From Chondrus crispus (taxonomy: Eukaryota > Rhodophyta > Florideophyceae > Gigartinales > Gigartinaceae), in contig NW_005179101.1 of NCBI RefSeq assembly GCF_000350225.1, positions 120,293 through 184,292 on the forward strand: DNA of 64,000 nucleotides, written 5' to 3'. Shown piece after piece: positions 40,369 to 52,336 of this stretch. How positions within the stretch are numbered: the stretch's first letter is position 1; each line of letters opens with the position of its first letter. Under the pieces are notes generated by a model, which saw only the letters and a list, made by a program, of their open reading frames with translations, made no database searches and was not told the DNA's origin. A program made the translations under genes and the position numbers.

Positions 40369-42300
40369 ATGCTTCCTTCTCCATCGGAACACTCGGACGA
40401 TAGTGCCACCCGTAGACGTCCGGGTGTTGGCTTCCCTCGCAAGTCCGAAGTGTCCCGGGGTCGTCCTTCCATACCCCGTCTACCCCCTGTTACCAACCCT
40501 ACCGAGCCGACATTCCATCCGGGCTACCATTCCTCTTGGGTAGCCCGTCGTCATCCTCCGCTCGAGGAGCTGCAGAACAAAACCATGCGTGATAACGCAG
40601 CCCTGTTTGCTTCTGCTCAATGGTTCTCCTCTGTGGGCGTCCGCGACCTCGACGGCATCAAAAATAATTTCGCCGATGATGCGGGCATGTTGCCCGGTAA
40701 CCTCCCTTTGCAGGCCATTCACACCTTTGACTAGCGCGCCCGCATCGCTATACCCACCTCCATCCTGCGTCACTCCTCCCCGCGCGGTCGCTCCTCCCTA
40801 TCCCTGCGCTTCATGGACGCTGTGCTCACTCGGATCGAGATTCCTATGGCCGACGCCCTCATACCTTCATGTTACCACTGCGACACTTGGCAGTGTCGTA
40901 CGGAGGGGGAACGACTCTACCTCGACAACCTCATCGACTGCACCTTCGGTGACCCCGTGTCCGAGGCGGACCGACTGTGGCCCAACCGACGCACCGTCAC
41001 GACCGACGCCATGTTTTGGACCCAAGCCATTCTTCCCACAAACTTTCGCCATACGAAGCGCGGCGGTATTTTCTTTTCCCAAAATACTGTACGCTTTGAA
41101 CGTCTAGTCCGATCCGACACTGGGTATTTCGTGGCGTACCAGATGATTAAGGCTCGTGAAATTGCCAGACAGCACTACACCAATCGATACCAACGAACCC
41201 CGTCCTGGTGGAGTCAATACGAGGTATGTCAGGGTTTCTGGGCTGAGTTAGGACCCATTCTGACATATTACGGCAGTCATTTACGCGATCCGCAGCACGG
41301 GCTGTGGACTGTGTTTCTCACGGAGTGGTGCGTGAAAGTCGCCGCCACCCTCCTGTGGGAAGTTTTCGACTGTTGGCGCTTGTGGCACCTCCCTTCGAAA
41401 CGCCGCGAAAAGATGCGTCTCCTCGATTTTTCTGTCCCCCTTGGCGGGTCCGATGTGGACCGTGAAGTGCAAGCCCTCCTCGATATGATCGAGACCGTAG
41501 CGTGGGATTGCGTTCCTCCACAAAATTCGTCTCGGTCCTTTTCACGCCAACGACCCTCTTTTTCCCCTTGTAGAAATCATCCAGCTGCCGGCGACTTCGT
41601 GTGGATCAACCCCTGGTCCTCTTCCCTCTGTTCTGCCTGGGAGGCCCAGATGAGCCGCCGTTTCGGAAATCAACCACCAATCCCCAATGCGGTCACTGTG
41701 GTGAACGCGGATCCTCGAGAGCCTGAGATGTGCTCTCGACCTTCGGTCCCAACTTCCCCTCTCCCTGCACCGGTCCGTCCCTCCGCGCCTGAGGCCCCAG
41801 TGTGCGTCGTACTTCCTCCCACGAGCTCGGCGGAAACCTTGTCGCTTCGAGTCGTGTCTTCCTCCGACGTGAATCCAACCTCTCTTCCTGCTTCCCCATC
41901 ACGCGAGGGACAGCTCGTCACACCCGCCCCAACCTTGCCATTGCCGTCATGTACGGCACCCGTGAGCTTGACCCGCCCTCAGGCTCCTCCGCGCGTCGAG
42001 CTTCCTCCTGCGAGCTGCTCGACGGGAACCATTTCAATTCGGGAAGCCCCACCGTCGGCCGGGGATCCGACCCCACGTCCGGCTTGCCCTTCACCTGAGG
42101 GTCCGCTCCTCGCCCCTACCTCGGGCCCTCCATCATCTACAATTCCCAAAGAAAATACCTCTGCTGCCGCCGTTTACCATCGCCTTCTCATGGCTCATGG
42201 TGTGGAGGGAGAAGCTCTCCAGGGGGCGTCCCTGGACGACTTGCGAGTTCTAGCTCGGCTTGTCACCTCCCTTCCAAAGGGAAAATCCCTTGGGGCATAG
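40369..42300 (+). pseudogene. Antisense ORF protein of element D, one in-frame TAG
   Basis: Plus strand, opposite to this element's gag-pol. About 644 codons from the ATG at 40369, with one TAG at 40732. MRDNAALF (40585) begins a region that aligns with the start of the element C antisense protein, MSDAPLLF. Shared blocks: G.LPG.LPLQA, then PSWWSQYEVCQGFWAEL, LTYYGSHLRDPQHGLW, FLTEWCVKVAATLLWE and WRLWHLPS. A long Pro/Ser/Thr-rich region leads to a short conserved end, GASLDDLRVLARLVTSLPKG. It has no transmembrane segment or known domain that I recognise. Role unknown: an envelope, silencing suppressor or integration factor are all guesses. Confidence 0.7.
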
Positions 42301-45300
42301 TCTGGTTGAGACGGCGGCCACAGCACTTCCTTGCGACCTGTCCTTCTTTTACCATCCTGCCCGCCTGATAGGCGACTAGCGACTTTATCGTACGACCTTT
42401 GGGCGATAAAAAGAACCCACCTGCGAATCTTCTGTTATTTCCAATTTCCTCCTCTTTTGCATTTTCAGTTCTCCCTTTCCTGATTCCCATATATTTCCTT
42501 CTCTTCAATTCCTCCTCTTTATCCTTGACCATTTTTCTCCCTCTATTCTTACGCCCTGACTCTCCCTAACGGGGACGGCAACGTGCGTATTTACGGCATC
42601 TCCGACTTCCTCCTTTCGTTTACCCTCTTCTTGCCGTAGGCGGGGGCATGGCGGTCCCTGACAATTTTCATAGTCGCCCTCCCCCTTTTTGTTCAGCCGT
42701 CCACGAGACGTCGTCAATGATCGCATCTTCAGTTGCTCCGTTGCCTGTTTGGAGATTCCTCCTCAAGGAAATACAGTCCCCCCTAGAGTCTCTGAGGTGG
42801 TCCGTTTTCTTTCCTCCTCTTCATTTCTCAATTTCCCCCAATTTCCTGCGCCTTCTCTTTCTCCCATCCTCGATGTGCGTCTTCCCTTTCCTCCTCTTTT
42901 GTGGTCTGCCTCCTCTTTTTGTCACTTCCTTTTTACCTTTTCGAATTCCTCACTTACTTCCTCTTTTGTGGTCTGCCTCCTCTTTTTGTCACTTCCTTTT
43001 TACCTCTTCGAATTCCTCACTTACTTCCTCTTTTGTGGTCTGCCTCCTCTTTTTGTCACTTCCTTTTTACCTCTTCGAATTCCTCACTTACCTCCTCTTT
43101 TCCGCGCATCGAGCAGCCCTCGGTTTTCTAATCTCTCGAAAACTGTCATTCTGACAATGAGCATCTTTACCACGACTCCCTACAACTTTTCTCTGTTGTA
43201 TTTGCCGCTTCGGCTCAGTTCCCCTGTACGCCCTTAGTGTCATTCGCCACTTCCGCGTCCTTCCGTTTCATTGCTGTCCATTTTTAGTTCCTGGATCGGA
43301 AGCCCTTTCCCCTGTTCACATTTCATGCCATAAAAAATATTGAACCGACGGCGGAAGCTCCGCGAGGAAACCTCTGCTCTCCCGACTCCGGCGGTGTCAA
43401 GAACCCGTTTCATTCACACGTAGGTTCTACCCTCTCTCTCTTTGACATCATGCCATACGTGCAGACTCATATTCGCGACGCGATAGGTGTGGAGACGTCA
43501 ATGTCGTTGCCCGTGATCTCATTGTGTCCTGACGGCGATTCGTAACTAGTTAAGGTGGCGACGAGGGTTCCTCGTACACGTCCGGTCATACGTATTACGA
43601 TTAGTTGATCGCATCGCGATGAGCAACCATCTTGATCTTATCTCGGATCTTGCATTTAGATGGTATTTCGGGGTTCACGGCGACCCCATTCTCACATAGT
43701 GTCATCCGCCTGGTCGCCTAACTTGGCGTTTTCGTCCTTGCTGTCGGGCGAGCTTCCCTCGCTCTGTCATCAGGGACCCGGGGCGGCGCGTGTAGGTTGT
43801 AGGTCGTGAAAACCAGTTAACAACTCGTGTGCGAGGCCATCAGCGAAATCACCTAGCGTACCGGCGGTCTCGAAAATGACGGGCGAAACTTCTTCGCTAT
43901 GCGATTACAGCGCGCGCTCGCTCGATGCACTTCCCGACAGTCGCGTGGGTAGGGCTTCATCCTTTCCCGTTTCCTTGAATGTCATTCTCCTCGAAGTACG
44001 CTCGTGATCATCATAATTAAACAATCACAGTGATGGCTGGTGCCTTATGCGCGAGAAGGGGGGGTCGTAGTCGAGCTCCTCCCTTCGGGTGCATTGTAAC
44101 ATGTCGTGGATCGGCGGCCGTGGCTCATGCCAACAAAATGGGTTGTATATCTCGGTTGCAACTTCCCTTAATTTTTGTTAAATATTTTTTTGAAGGCGTT
44201 CTGGTGGTGCGCACGCACTTTCCCCGTGCGTTTGCTGGCGGGGAGCGCGCATTCCTCAGTCAACCGCAATGACTCGTGGCTCCGAGGGGGCCTGCGGGTT
44301 CCCCTCTCTTCGTGTCTCGATGACAGACCTTGTCCTCATATGGGTACTCCTGCAGTCGCAGTTCGGTTCCCCGTTGCGGAACATGTCCAAAAAAATTGCG
44401 ATTTCCATTTGAATGGATACAAACGAGGGGGGGCGTGTGCGGAGGTCAAAATTAGTGCGGTGATAGATACGGTGCTTTGCAAGACCTGGAACAGTATGGG
44501 AGAGGTCGGTGCCATTCCCTTAGTTCTGCGATATTCAATGTTAGTTGTTATGCATCGCCCATGTTAACGATCATGCGGAAAGTCGCCTCTCACTATGTCG
44601 TTCTCCATGTCATCCCACGACTCCCCTCTTCGCCTGATGCAGTATTTTTCACGTAACTTCTCTCGGCTCTATGTTACCCACTCTTTGCTTGTGTCTCGAG
44701 ATGTGTCGTGCGTGGATGCTTAGTAGGGCACAGGAGCGGTCCGACTTTCTCGATTCTTCCATGGTCCTCCTCTTGTCCCCAGAAAGGACGGCGTCTGTCT
44801 TCACCAGTCTGAATGTCGCTGCATGGTGTCTCAGTCGACCCGGGGTTTATCACAGCCTCGACCACCGGCGGTGTACGTCGTTATGGCGCGCGTGGAGCTT
44901 CCCCTGCAGGGTCCCTCTAAAGCTACTCTGCAGCTTCTTGTTTCTCCTCAACGCGAGGTTCTGCCTTAAAATAAACTTCCTTTCGATGCTCCTAATCCGG
45001 TGTGTCTGCGTGACTTGTCTTCCCAAAGAAAAGATGACAACAGCACGAAGAAAACAAGATGACATTAGAAAAGCAGAGGAGTAGGAGGGACGGAAAAGTA
45101 AAAAGGTAGCAAGTTGTTCAAAGAAATGGGAAAAAGGTAAGGAGGGAAGATGCGTGATGACGTTGTCTGGACAGGGGGTGGCAGCAAAAGGGGTACGGCT
45201 TCATGCCGTTGGCTGTTCGATCCTTTAGGGAGTTGGCTTGTGTCGAAAACAAATCGAACATTCCGTAAGGAAAGCCCAAACCCCTGGGGCATTCCACAAC

Positions 45301-46730
45301 GTGGTCACCGCGGTCCCTGCATTCCCTCCGTCGCGTACGAAAAACATGACCCTTCTCCTCCTTGCCGTAGGCATGTTTGCTCCGCGCCTTCAGATAATCC
45401 TCGATCGTAGACATGAACTGTAGTTCCACTATATAGGTTCAATCTTTGTCAGGATGTGGCACAAAGCTGTAACTCTTTTTGTTCCAAGTTAAACTGTCCC
45501 TTTTCCCGCATCCTCTCGTGGTTGTTGTTTTGTCCAATACATTCCAATGTCCGGAATGGGAAAGCGGTTTCATGACAGACCTCTTTTGTGGGCGTTCTGC
45601 CCTTGCGGCTCACACGATCGGTAAAAACCAAGAAGCCGTCGGCTCTAGCATCATCGTGCTGACAAATTCCGGTCTAGGGTATAACTCCGATCCGTGCTTC
45701 GTCCTTTGTCGGTCAGAATCTTCTCCGATTACTCGCCCGGCACTGTCTTTGAGGCAGGCATACGAAATCTCGCAAATTGACGTCCTTGTACAGCTTAGAA
45801 AATTACCGCTCTCCCTTTCGACTGGAAGACACAGCGTGATAAATTAATTGCGATCGGCGGTTCGCGCGTCTCCCTCGATTGTGGACCCTCACTGAAGGGT
45901 CTTTGGCCGGTGTGCGTGGCAACGCTCGTTCATCGTGGTCCGCGATGCGGGATATCGCTTTCTTCGTCGTATCAGCAAAAAGGAGCAAGAACACAAAGAA
46001 AAACGAAACAAAACAGTACAAAAACAAAAACGAAGAAAAGGGGGTTAGTGTGGCCAATGCGTTAGTAAGTCCCTCGGGACGAAAGAATTGATGCGAGCGA
46101 CTGTGTCGGTGGACGGCTTTGAGTATTGGTGCCGTCGACTGTGGGGATTGCCAACGCTTTTGCGTACGCGAAACGAGTACGGGGTTAATTGTAGCTGCGT
46201 CCTCGAGATGGTGGTCCCTATGGACAGATGTTCTTGCTCGTCGAGGGTGAAAAACGTGTGTCCGTAGCGAGTGTGTCGATCAGTTGTCATGCGAGGTCGG
46301 GTGTCACTCGACCGCGGGACGACTTAGAATATTTAGGCCGTCGGTTTTGGCAAGCGACAACAACTTTGCGTGCGGACTGCAGTTGCAGCAGTATTTCCCT
46401 GCTTCTCGATTATAATTTCGCAGCATGCGGAAATCGATTTCTCACTTGTGTCGCCTTTTTGGCAGTGTGTTGTCGACACGCCTAATTTTTTGATTACCTC
46501 ATGCGCCACAAGAACGGATCGCCTGTTCGAAACGTCATTTCTCGTGCGTGCCGTGATGATGCGTGTGTTTTTTCCGAGTGGCTCAATGCCTCATCCAAGG
46601 ATACAGTCTCGCTTCTCTGCCTTGCTCTCCTTTCCTTCAAACTCCTTATTTGCGTACCTCGTAGATGCGTTATTTCCTCAAAGTTCTGACCTCTCTGTTG
46701 TCTCAAACCTACTAATTCTATTTACGATGG
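42301..46730. other. 3' non-coding region of element D
   Basis: 4.4 kb between the antisense ORF and the integrase stop. It is CT-rich on the plus strand at its left end, with a 67-bp tandem repeat at 42891-43105. The right end (about 45.8-46.7 kb) matches, inverted and at modest identity, 32019-32700 of element A. Scattered short frames resemble nothing known. It has no counterpart of the SNARE fragment seen in A. Confidence 0.5.
42891..43105 (+). repeat. 67-bp tandem repeat, about three copies
   Basis: GTGGTCTGCCTCCTCTTTTT recurs at 42901, 42968 and 43035, a spacing of 67 bp, and each copy ends in CGAATTCCTCACTTAC. It is CT-rich and lies within the 3' region of element D. The unit is not a multiple of three, so it is not a coding repeat. 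Confidence 0.85.
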
Positions 46731-48362
46731 CTATCCCGGTTGTGCGTGCGACGCTTGCGTGGGTAAGGGTAGCCTTTTCCTTCGGAAATATGTGACTACC
46801 GCGCTGCAGGGGATCTGCTCAATAGGTTCCCACGTTGCGTCCTCGTTGGTATACCCATACCACCTCACTTTGAGAATTAATTTCTCCTCGTCGTAGCCGT
46901 GGTCCACGATCTTGTCGATCACGTACTCCTGACTCTCGGTTCCTTCTTCCTGCGTGTCCAACTGTCCTTCCCCCTTCCGAAGATCTTCCAACTCATCCTC
47001 TTCTCTGGACTTTCCGAACTCGCGTAGGTCTGGAGGTGTCTCCGCTGTCGGCGTTCGACCAACTAAATTATCCTGGTCCCCCGTCGTAGGCGCACGGGTG
47101 TGAGGACGTTCCTCGTCCTCCATTACCTCTCCTTCTTCGTTTAGCTCCGGCTCTCCCAGGAACTGTAGCGCTTGCCGTAGGCCAGTTATCGGCGCATAGT
47201 CCATCGGGCTTGGGGCTAACTCCACCCTGTCTCGCGATACGCGTTCCTCCTGATCGCAAACGGCAATGACTACCGTATGTTGATCCGATCTTCGGGCCTG
47301 ATAAGGTCCTGTGGCGACTTGTGCCAGCTTGCGTTTCGGTTCGCTAGCCGTGCCCTGCTCCTTCCCAAGGAACACGTAGGACCCCGGTGGGATCTCATAT
47401 TGCGGTTTGCGAAGGCGTGCGTCGAAGTTTCGCTTGTACCGTGCTTGTTCTTTTCGCAGGCTCTTATCAGCGCCTTTCATCAGGCTTTCCAACCACGACT
47501 GCCATTTCAGGTAGTACGCTCGATTCGAGCTAAATCCTTCCAAACTTTGCTGTGCTTGTAACGCAATGCTTCTTGGCGCCCGAGCTAACGCCAGCTCGAA
47601 GGGCGCGATATTCGTAGTTCGATGAACTTGCGTGTTGTATACGAACGTCACAGCGTCCCTAAATAGGTCCCAGTCCTTGGGATGCTCTCCAACGTATTTT
47701 CGCAACGCGGAAGTCAGCGTGCGGTTAAACCTCTCAACTTGGCCGTTGGCTTGCGGGTGGTACGTAGTCGTGAACACAGTGTGTATGCCGAGAATTCGGC
47801 AGACTTTCTGAAAGAACCGGGCCGTGAACTGTGTTCCATTGTCGGACAGCAGCTTGACCGGCGGTCCGTACACGAATACCCAATGGTGAACAAAGGCTTG
47901 TGCGATGTGCGCAGCTGATATCTTCTTCAACGGTACGGTTCTTACCAGTTTCGAGTATCGATCGCTGATCACGAGAATGTACCGATTTCCTCGTTTAGTT
48001 AAAATTAGCTCGCCGAGGATGTCGATGGCGACAAACTCCAGCGGAGCTCTGGGCGTGAACAGCTTCATTTTCTTCGTGTTTCTTCTTAACTTCACCCTTT
48101 CCCGCGCACATGCGGCGCAATTCTTCGCGACTGCGTAGCAGTCTAGGGCCATCGTAGGCCAATAAAAATATCTTCTCAAAGTCTTGTAAAGTTTCCTGCC
48201 TCCCGGGTGGCCTGCCAATTTTGCGTAGTGGCTCAACCCTAGGACGCGGTCCCTTAACGATTGTGGTATCACCACTTGTACAGACTCTGCCGCGGTACGG
48301 CATAGAGTTCCTTCGAGTTCCTCGGTCTCCATGCTGAACGTTCTCACTTTTCCGGCGTCCAT
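46731..48362 (-). pseudogene. Integrase and chromodomain of element D
   Basis: One frame of 543 codons covering the integrase zinc domain (HYAKLAGHPGGRKLY), the core (AIDILGELI, LLSDNGTQFTARFF, HPQANGQVERFNRTL) and the chromodomain (VRWYGYTNEDATWEPIEQIP). Unlike element A it has no stop between zinc domain and core, showing that the TAG in A is a lesion. Within this frame the protein looks intact, but upstream RNase H and reverse transcriptase parts are broken. Confidence 0.9.
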
Positions 48363-49241
48363 TTCTTCCTTGATGCGATTGCAGAAGGGGTCGACGGCTT
48401 GCTCGCGAATGAGCTCCTCCGGAGTGACAGCTTGGAATTGATCGAGGCCCGCAGGGGCGTTCCCCCCTCAAGAGCGAGGATGTCGTCTATCGCGTCAAAA
48501 CTTTCCTCGTTCTCCACTGTACCCTCGGCCGGTTCGGCCATAAAGCATGGGATTTCGTCGTCGATTTCGTCGACGGTTTCTCCTGCGGTCCTTAATCTTG
48601 ACAGGGCATCAGCTTGACTGTTCGCCTTGCCCTTCTTGTACTTGATTTCGAAATCGAATTCCGAGGGGCGGAGCCTTTATCGGATTAATCTCCCGCTGGG
48701 GTCGGTTACGTTCATCAACCACCTCAATGAGGCATGGTCGGTATGCACGATGAAGTGCTCGTCATATAGATATGGTCTTAAAGTCTGTACGGCCCAAATT
48801 ACCGCTAGACATTCTTTTTCTGAAACGGAGTAGTTTCTCTCGGCTGCGGATAACGTTCTTGAAAAGAACCCGATGGGTTTACGTTGCCCATCCGGATGTG
48901 TCTGAAATGATGCAGCGCCGATTTGATAGTCGCTTGCATCGGTGTCTACCGAGTATGGTAGGTTCTTCTTCGGCAGCGCCAACACTGGTGGCGCCAAGAT
49001 AGCGTCCTTGAGCTTATGAAAAGCTTTTTCGCACGGTCCGTCGAATCCTTCCAACTGGACTGGTTGTCCCATCTTCAACAGTTGATTGAGCGGATGCGCG
49101 ATTTTCGCATAATGCGGAACGAATCTGCGGTAGACATTACAAAGTTCCAAAAAGCCCTGAGCTGGGTCTGCGTTTGAGGGACCTCACTTGTTCCAATGCG
49201 ACGGTTCGCGCAGCGTCCACTTCCAATGTACCTGGCCGAAC
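48363..49241 (-). pseudogene. RNase H and end of reverse transcriptase of element D
   Basis: Continues the element interrupted by C. From 49241 the reverse transcriptase C-terminus changes frame near 49165 (1 base missing relative to A), then RNase H motifs DTDASDYQIGA, EKECLAVIWA and HTDHASLRWLM follow. A TAA at about 48674 replaces a Trp codon, and another 1-base change near 48460 shifts the linker before integrase. Confidence 0.85.
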
Positions 49242-49968
49242 TGTAGTGCACTGTTACGCCTCCCTCAATCGCGAGGCATACGCGGGATGCCACCCTCCCG
49301 GGTGCGCATCCCACGTGTTACCCACGTATGATCGTGTACATGTACCACGTGTAATCGTGTAACTACCCACCCAGGCATGGCCGGGTGTAAGCCCTGTCGA
49401 AGTACGGACAGTCTGTCACTCCACGTCTAGGCGTGTCGATTCCCAAGTGTAGGCGGGTATCATAACCCTATACAGGGGGAATTGCGTACTGTACAGCGCT
49501 GAGGCTGGTACGCCGGTAATTATTGCCATGTTCTAATTAATTAATTAATAATAATAATTATTATTATTATTACGACGTCGACTAGTATATAGTCGACGCT
49601 GGACCCTAAGTAAAGAAGGCACGAAGCCTTGGGTTCTTTTCCTAAGCTTCTGGAATCTCGGCAGTAGGCTCGAGCCAGTATAGCACAAGCCGTGCTACAC
49701 TACGCGAGCCCATCTACGACCGCGAGTCCCAACCGCTCTACCGCGCGTGCTGCTACCGAGGATACTAACCGCTCTACCGCGCGAGACGTCCCTACTGCTC
49801 CGCCCCCTCTGGGCGATCCCCTGTTCTAACCCTCCTTTTTGCTACCTATTGCGCCGATCGCGCCCGGACCCCGTTGCCGGTTTTCACCGGGTGGTCTCCT
49901 GTACAACCCGCGTTCCGAACACGCATGCTCTGCCCTGGGGTTATACACCGCGACCCCAGTGCACGACA
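49242..49968 (+). repeat. 5' LTR of element C (727 bp)
   Basis: TGTAGTGCAC...GCACGACA. It differs from the 3' LTR at only about four positions, two of them in an AT-rich microsatellite near 49540-49570. A GTCGAC...GTCGAC palindrome surrounds TAGTATATA at about 49576-49596, a likely TATA region. A run of CGCTCTACCGCGCG motifs follows. Confidence 0.95.
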
Positions 49969-49971
49969 TTT

Positions 49972-49989
49972 TGGTCTCCCGACCTAGAA
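49972..49989 (+). promoter_or_regulatory. Primer-binding site of element C
   Basis: TGGTCTCCCGACCTAGAA begins 3 bases after the LTR and differs by one base from the site of element A, so both families appear to prime from the same or a very similar tRNA. Confidence 0.65.
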
Positions 49990-50071
49990 TTCTGCGGAGT
50001 CTCTAACCCCTTTCTCCTTTCTAATTGTTTCTTTTGAGGGTGCTCACCACCGTTCACAGGTGTTTCAAGAC

Positions 50072-52336
50072 ATGGTGTCCGGGTCGGAGAGTTCCCAAGA
50101 AACCCGTCCCCGAGACGTTCCTGCGCCCGTAGCGGCGTGGTTAACTCGGAGCTGCCGTGAGGCGCTCCGAGAAGACGAAAGGTTTACGCTCACAACGGTG
50201 ACGGAGAAACTCGCAGCGCACTCGTCGGCGCTACGAGAAAACCTCAACTCCTTCGTGGAGGAAACCGTCGCCACGCAGGCGGATGTACAATCCGGGCGCG
50301 AGCGCGATCGCCACTCCGCCCTGGAAGGCGTATTGACCAAGGCCTGGCAAGGAGACATCGAGGCCAGGGTCGAGGAGGCGATCCTCCCTCTGAAAACGGA
50401 GATCGCTACTGTAACGGAGGAAGTCAAGTCCCTCCGTCAGGATATATCCGTCCTCAAGACGTACCGCCCCGATCCGGCGCCTGTTACTCAGGACGGATCG
50501 GTGGCGCCCACCCCAGCCATTGCTGCTGTTAAGCCTCCGGCCATTGGCGGAGTTACCACAACTCCGCCCTCGGGCGAATTGCCAGTCACCTCCCGGAGAC
50601 GGGAGTTACCTCCGTTGGACGAGAACTTACTCTTGTCCAACATCACGATCCCGGCGTTACAGGCCGCGGGGATACCCGTCCCCTCCGTGGGGACCGGTCC
50701 CCAACTATTCGCCGACCCGACGGCGTCAATGGTCCCTGCGAGGGCGTTCCCAGGGGACGCCCCCGCCGGTCAGGACCCCCGTGAGGGTGAATTACCCTCC
50801 CGGAATCCCCCGGGAGGAAACCCCGACTCGGGGGGAAGCTCCGACGGCGATGGCGAGGGACGACGAAAAAAGTCCAAGCCAAGCCGGAAGAAACGCGACT
50901 CTCGACGTCGAAAGGGGGGCAAGAGTGCCTACCCGCCATCCGAGGGACCCTCCTCGTCGTACTCGAGCTCAGCCTCGTCTTCGCCCTCTGACTCGGAATC
51001 GGATTCCGAGTCAGAGTCACTCACGGCCCCGCTGCCGACGTTCGGCCCCAGACAGAAGCACGTCTCCGTCTGGAAGCCGACGAACCACCGCTTCCGGGGT
51101 GTATGTAATCACCGAGCGTATCGCCTCGAGGACACGAGGCAGACCGTGGATGACAAGGTCTACGCCTCGACCCGTAAGAGGGTACAGTACCTCCTCGTGG
51201 TGATGGGAGATTACAAGTTCAGCGGGGTGGACCCAATCAGAGTCATAAGTTTCCTTGCGCGTTGCAAGGAGAACTTTGATAACGCCAATATGACTGAGGC
51301 GATGGCCCTGATGGCTCTCCCGCACCTGTTATCCCCGCCGGCAAAAGAGGCGTATGAGTCCCAGAGACGGTTACACCGCAAATCCCAAGGGATCGCGAAC
51401 TGGGCAGCAGCCGTAAACTGGTTGCTGCGCACTTACGCGACCAACCTCGAAATTGAGCACGCCCTCACTGCGCTGAGAGAATTACGCCGAAAACCGGGCG
51501 AACTGGAAACTGAGTACGCCACTCGGATGCTGAACGCCCTCTGGAGATGTGGCGACGTACACTCGCCCTACGAGAAGACTACCCTGTTCATCGAGGGTCT
51601 CACGCAGGCGATCAAGCCGTTAGTTCTGCAAACCCGCGAGGATCGACCGCAATCCTCGTTCGGGGATACGGTGGCTCACGCGCGCTCCCATGGAGAGGCC
51701 CTCCGAGCTCGGCAAGCCTCGAGTCGCCGGGTGGAATTTGCTAGGCCCCGCCCTGGTAAGCAGGTCCTTGCCGCTCTTGATAGCGTTCCGTCCTCCACGA
51801 CCGGTCCCACCGCCAGCTACCAAACGGCGGCGGGTGCCGAGAATTACTTCGCCACGGAAGGGGACAACGCTGGCGGGATGCCTTCCCTACCAACGGAGGA
51901 CTCCTCCTTCAACGATGGAAATTCGCTTTTCTACGGCGACCGGCGCAAGCCGTACCAACCCGCTGCGGAGCGTACGGGGAGCCCCCACGGGCCCGCCTTC
52001 GGGCGACCCTCCCGGAACATCCAGAAGGACCTACGGGGACCCCCGTCCCCGCAGATCATCTGCTTCGCCTGTTACAAGGTCGGGGACCATATAGCCCCTG
52101 ACTGTGACTTGAAGGTGAAGGATGTCTCCCTCGTACCTCATCAGTACGAGAAGCTGAGCACGGCACAGAAAGGCCGGGTCCCCTCGGACGCGTACCTCCG
52201 CGCTGTCGCTCTCCTCAGTTATGAGGCCAACCGGGTAATTAATCCCGCTACCGCGGCCGACCCGCCGCCGCATTTAGGCACGGGGACGAAGACTACCCCG
52301 CCCCCTGACGGCGTTCGACAACCTCCAAAACACTAG
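50072..52336 (+). CDS. gag: Gag polyprotein of element C
   Basis: Intact single frame of 754 residues from the ATG at 50072. It has a charged N-terminal region with coiled-coil character, a long Pro/Gly/Ser-rich and then Lys/Arg- and Ser-rich middle, and a capsid-like domain around 51.1-51.7 kb (NWAAAVNWLLRTYATNLEIE, FIEGLTQAIKPLVLQ). One zinc knuckle, CFACYKVGDHIAPDC, has one more residue between C and H than the usual CCHC spacing. It ends CCA AAA CAC TAG. Protease is in the -1 frame, open from 52309. Confidence 0.9.
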   Translation: MVSGSESSQETRPRDVPAPVAAWLTRSCREALREDERFTLTTVTEKLAAHSSALRENLNSFVEETVATQADVQSGRERDRHSALEGVLTKAWQGDIEARVEEAILPLKTEIATVTEEVKSLRQDISVLKTYRPDPAPVTQDGSVAPTPAIAAVKPPAIGGVTTTPPSGELPVTSRRRELPPLDENLLLSNITIPALQAAGIPVPSVGTGPQLFADPTASMVPARAFPGDAPAGQDPREGELPSRNPPGGNPDSGGSSDGDGEGRRKKSKPSRKKRDSRRRKGGKSAYPPSEGPSSSYSSSASSSPSDSESDSESESLTAPLPTFGPRQKHVSVWKPTNHRFRGVCNHRAYRLEDTRQTVDDKVYASTRKRVQYLLVVMGDYKFSGVDPIRVISFLARCKENFDNANMTEAMALMALPHLLSPPAKEAYESQRRLHRKSQGIANWAAAVNWLLRTYATNLEIEHALTALRELRRKPGELETEYATRMLNALWRCGDVHSPYEKTTLFIEGLTQAIKPLVLQTREDRPQSSFGDTVAHARSHGEALRARQASSRRVEFARPRPGKQVLAALDSVPSSTTGPTASYQTAAGAENYFATEGDNAGGMPSLPTEDSSFNDGNSLFYGDRRKPYQPAAERTGSPHGPAFGRPSRNIQKDLRGPPSPQIICFACYKVGDHIAPDCDLKVKDVSLVPHQYEKLSTAQKGRVPSDAYLRAVALLSYEANRVINPATAADPPPHLGTGTKTTPPPDGVRQPPKH

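Larger units (their letters stand above)
39195..49241 (-). mobile_element. Ty3/gypsy chromovirus D, 3' half (continues at 60948-64000)
   Basis: Minus-strand element. From left to right it holds the 3' LTR, an antisense ORF on the plus strand, a 4.4-kb region, integrase/chromodomain, RNase H and part of reverse transcriptase, where element C is inserted. The rest of reverse transcriptase, protease and gag follow from 60948 to beyond the window. Pol is nearly identical to element A. Left flank GGAGG should be one target copy, and the other lies outside. Confidence 0.9.

Noticed and set aside
42648..43237. Two long Phe/Leu/Ser-rich plus-strand frames that look like membrane proteins
   Set aside because: They read through the 67-bp tandem repeat in two phases. 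The hydrophobicity comes from the CT-rich repeat.
44030..45847. Several plus-strand frames of 60-140 codons in the D 3' region
   Set aside because: They are short, overlapping, lack motifs and have no counterpart in element A.
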